A stretch of 64,000 nucleotides of DNA from JBJXGV01 sp046160485 (GTDB lineage: Bacteria; Orphanbacterota; Orphanbacteria; JBJXGV01): contig JBJXGV010000021.1 of assembly GCA_046160485.1 (NCBI GenBank), positions 28,451 to 92,450 on the forward strand, in the 5' to 3' direction. Below, in pieces: positions 58,245 through 64,000 of this stretch. Within the stretch, counting starts at the first letter, position 1. The number at the start of each line of letters is the position of its first letter. The position numbers and the translations under genes were made by a program. The notes beneath the pieces are model-generated. The model did not search any database and was not told the origin of the DNA. It saw nothing but the letters and a program-made list of their open reading frames with translations.

Positions 58245-59498
58245 ATGGAATTCTTGTCCGTCGACGAACAAATGGCCCAACTCAAAGTCGGTGTCGAGGA
58301 GATTCTTCGCGAGGACGAGCTGCGTGCGAAACTCGAACGCTCCCGCAAGGAGGGGAGGCCGCTTCGCATCAAGCAGGGGTTCGATCCGTCGGCGTCCGAT
58401 CTGCATTTAGGGCACACGGTCGGGCTTCGAAAGCTCGCGCAGTTTCAGCGCCTCGGTCACGATGTCATTTTCCTTGTCGGCGACTTCACCGGCCGCATCG
58501 GAGATCCGACTGGCAAGAAGGACACGCGACGCGCGCTCACGAAAGAGGAAGTTCTCGCGTACGCCAAGACGTACACGGACCAAGTGTTTCGAATTCTCGA
58601 CCGCGAGCGAACGATCGTCGACTGGAATTCGCGTTGGTATGGAGCAATGGCGTTCGAGGACGTGTTGTCGCTTGCGTCGAAGTACACAGTCGCGCGCCTG
58701 CTCGAGCGCGACGATTTCGCGAAGCGGTATAGAGAGAATCGACCAATCAGCATGGTCGAGCTGCTCTATCCGCTCGTTCAAGGATACGACTCGGTCGCGC
58801 TTTCCGCGGATGTCGAACTCGGTGGCACCGATCAGAAATTCAATCTGCTAGTAGGGCGCGACCTGCAGCGGGAGTACGGACAAGAGCCACAAGTCATAAT
58901 GACGGTGCCGCTGCTCGTCGGAACGGATGGTAAGGAGAAGATGTCGAAGAGTCTCGGCAACTACATCGCCGTTACCGATTCACCAACTCAGATGTTCGGG
59001 AAGACGATGTCGATTCCAGATGCTGAAATCGTCAACTACTTCGCGCTCGCCGCGGATGTCACGCCGGGAGAGTTAAGCGTTGCTCGTCAAGAATTCGAGA
59101 GCGGCGAGAACCCCCGCGACTTGAAGGCGCGCCTCGCATCCCGTCTCGTCACTCTTTATCACGGTGCTGATGCCGGAGCGGCCGCACTCGAGGAGTTCAA
59201 CAGAGTCTTTCGGGACGGCTCGGCCCCCGACAACGTCGAAATGGTGAAGGTAAGTGCACCTCTCGGTGGCCTCTGGATCGCGCGAGCGCTTCAAATCAGT
59301 GGTCTCGCCACGTCGTCCAGCGCGGCGCTGCGTTATATCAACGAAGGTGCGGTTTACGTGAACTCTCTCCGCGTCACGGATTCGCAGATGAGAATGCGCG
59401 GCGAGGGCGAGAAAGGAATCGAATACACCGTACGCTTGGGGAAAAGGCACTGGCGGCGCATCGTCGTTGTTGAGGTTGCAGACGCCACCGACCCGTAA
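58245..59498 (+). CDS. tyrS: Tyrosyl-tRNA synthetase
   Basis: This 417-residue class I synthetase attaches tyrosine to tRNA-Tyr. It has HIGH-type HLGHTVGL near residue 54, GDFTGRIGDPTGK, VELGGTDQKFNLLVGRD, and KMSKS in GKEKMSKSLGN near residue 232. The C-terminus has an S4 RNA-binding domain (SSSAALRYINEGAVYVNSLRV). The motifs resemble the TyrZ-type subgroup. The ATG at 58245 has GGAG about eight bases upstream. It is divergent from pbp1A across 233 bp and is followed by the rRNA promoter. Confidence 0.96.
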   Translation: MEFLSVDEQMAQLKVGVEEILREDELRAKLERSRKEGRPLRIKQGFDPSASDLHLGHTVGLRKLAQFQRLGHDVIFLVGDFTGRIGDPTGKKDTRRALTKEEVLAYAKTYTDQVFRILDRERTIVDWNSRWYGAMAFEDVLSLASKYTVARLLERDDFAKRYRENRPISMVELLYPLVQGYDSVALSADVELGGTDQKFNLLVGRDLQREYGQEPQVIMTVPLLVGTDGKEKMSKSLGNYIAVTDSPTQMFGKTMSIPDAEIVNYFALAADVTPGELSVARQEFESGENPRDLKARLASRLVTLYHGADAGAAALEEFNRVFRDGSAPDNVEMVKVSAPLGGLWIARALQISGLATSSSAALRYINEGAVYVNSLRVTDSQMRMRGEGEKGIEYTVRLGKRHWRRIVVVEVADATDP

Positions 59499-59569
59499 GC
59501 TGCTACATTGCAACGCTTTATGGTCCTCGAAAATATTGTGAAAGTTGTGAAGATTCTTGAAAGATTTTG

Positions 59570-59598
59570 TTGACGCGTTCTGACACGGCTGTTATATT
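59570..59598 (+). promoter_or_regulatory. rRNA operon promoter
   Basis: TTGACG (59570-59575), a 17-base spacer and TATATT (59593-59598) form a near-consensus sigma-70 promoter. An A/T-rich tract at about 59530-59568 upstream resembles an UP element. It lies about 235 bases before the mature 16S 5' end. Confidence 0.8.
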
Positions 59599-59692
59599 CC
59601 ACTGCTCGCTGAGGCAATGAGCTTCAGCCCTCGCTAGATTGAATTGCCCTCCGTGAATTGCATGGTCGGCGCCCGGCGAAAGTCATCGGGAC

Positions 59693-59704
59693 TGTTCTTT
59701 GAAA
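59693..59704 (+). promoter_or_regulatory. boxA-like antitermination site in the rrn leader
   Basis: TGTTCTTTGAAA at 59693-59704 resembles the boxA element bound by NusB-S10 in rRNA leaders. It is followed by a typical AATTGAATAG stretch. Confidence 0.6.
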
Positions 59705-59787
59705 ATTGAATAGCGCAGCGTGTAACAAAAAAGCCTGGTTCTTCATGGCTCTCTATCGACGTTTGGTAGAGGTCATTGCGAAGAATA

Positions 59788-59810
59788 GAAGTTCCTCGAA
59801 AGAGGACTTC
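59788..59810 (+). other. Leader hairpin with GAAA tetraloop before 16S
   Basis: 59788-59797 pairs with 59802-59810 (nine pairs, one bulged T) around a GAAA tetraloop. A run of T begins eight bases later, before the 16S start. It could be a processing signal or a weak terminator overridden by boxA. Confidence 0.5.
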
Positions 59811-59831
59811 GTTGATTATTTTTTTTCTGAC

Positions 59832-61396
<1,565 letters not shown>

Positions 61397-61587
61397 TCGC
61401 GAAAGCGCCGGGGCTAGCCTCCGGAAGTGCTTCGTGGCTTCCAAAGAACATTGCCGTCGTCCTCATGTCCTTTCATCAATCGGATACAGCTTGCAGCACA
61501 TCTGTGTTGTAGGCTGTGTGCCTGAGCCGGCTCACGCCCCTCGTGGCAGCCAGTTCCCTTGGGAATGGCGGCCGGACGCAGTGGTGT

Positions 61588-61664
<77 letters not shown>

Positions 61665-61674
61665 GTACCTGTAT

Positions 61675-61750
61675 GGGGCCTTAGCTCAGCTGGGAGAGCA
61701 CCTGCTTTGCAAGCAGGGGGTCATCGGTTCGATCCCGATAGGCTCCACCA
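61675..61750 (+). tRNA. tRNA-Ala (anticodon TGC)
   Basis: The acceptor GGGGCCT (61675-61681) pairs with AGGCTCC (61740-61746) with one G-T pair, then A and CCA. The anticodon loop TTTGCAA carries TGC. It lies ten bases after tRNA-Ile, the common spacer pair. Confidence 0.97.
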
Positions 61751-62072
61751 GGTACACATGACGCAGCGCGGCTCCGGCCAGCGCGCTCACCATATCCGAT
61801 AGATGAAATGAAAGCGTATTCCGCCCCACGCGATTGGTGTGCGGATTAGGCGATCGCCATGTTTTGCATGGGATTGCCGATCTTTGACATTGTGAATGGG
61901 TTTTTAAATCGATGCCGTGGCGGTATCGTCGTGCTGGTGCAGACCTTAGGGTTTGTGGCTGGGCGGCGAATATCATCACATTTAATCAATTGATTATCTG
62001 GCTGAGATAATTCTCCTCACTATCGCAAGACGCCAGGCTCTATGCAGGTCTGTCGTTGATAGTGTGGATTCT
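61751..62072 (+). other. 3' part of the 16S-23S internal transcribed spacer
   Basis: About 320 bases with no gene. A second boxA-like TCTTTGACA is at 61881-61889. AT-rich pieces (for example TTTAATCAATTGATTA near 61980) may form the 23S processing stem. Confidence 0.6.

Positions 62073-64000
<1,928 letters not shown>

Overview
The window looks like a chromosomal segment of a high-GC, diderm (outer-membrane) bacterium. Evidence for this is an OmpA-type outer-membrane protein, a class A penicillin-binding protein, alanine racemase, housekeeping chaperones, tyrS and a complete 16S-tRNA-Ile-tRNA-Ala-23S operon start. No phage, IS element or CRISPR array was recognised. FlgD/T9SS-like C-terminal Ig domains, cysteine-rich ACC-x-DG repeats, a PorV-like barrel and parallel beta-helix exoproteins suggest the FCB superphylum or an uncultured relative (Eisenbacteria, Latescibacterota or Gemmatimonadota are possible). 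That placement is inference; the 16S at 59832-61387 would settle it.

Layout. 55-131 is tRNA-Asp. 142-5904 (minus) is a tightly overlapped glycan operon: GT2, FAD oxidoreductase, GT2, methyltransferase, KDPG-type aldolase, TSUP permease. 6155-10228 (minus) is a three-gene unit of ECF sigma factor, zinc-finger anti-sigma and TPR-CHAT protease. Divergent from it are a small secreted protein (10505) and a 1386-residue beta-helix exoprotein (11208). 15583-20808 (plus) is a second sugar operon: FAD oxidoreductase, GNAT, DegT aminotransferase, GT39-like membrane transferase. 20830-22143 (minus) is a secreted six-repeat cysteine-rich protein, then two paralogous small membrane proteins. 23141-29084 (minus) is a third glycan operon with three GT2s, one GT4-type transferase, a polysaccharide deacetylase and a Zn-ribbon methyltransferase. 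29338-33396 (plus) is dnaK-groES-groEL. 33677-34912 is a smaller beta-helix exoprotein. After a 0.9 kb promoter region comes a 15.7 kb gene for a 5233-residue surface protein (35840-51541), followed by a PorV-like/TSP3/OmpA fusion gene (51784-53469). mazG, alr, pbp1A and tyrS precede the rRNA operon (59832 to beyond the window end).

How the parts fit. Three glycan operons plus several secreted adhesive or structural proteins point to heavy investment in the cell surface. The most notable signal is a bipartite promoter-like element, TGTTAG-N16-CGTA, with identical spacing upstream of three secreted-protein genes (10505, 11208 and, on the other strand, 22143). Two of them lie beside the sigma/anti-sigma/CHAT unit. 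This suggests a local regulon in which a CHAT peptidase may control a membrane anti-sigma factor and so exoprotein expression. Two secreted proteins end in the same short tail (EP-[ST][ST]-WG-x2-K-x2-FR-stop), a candidate C-terminal sorting tag distinct from the FlgD-like C-terminal domain on two others. The giant protein and its OmpA-fusion neighbour look like an abundant surface layer and its outer-membrane anchor or transporter, joined by an intercistronic RNA region with mutually exclusive hairpins.
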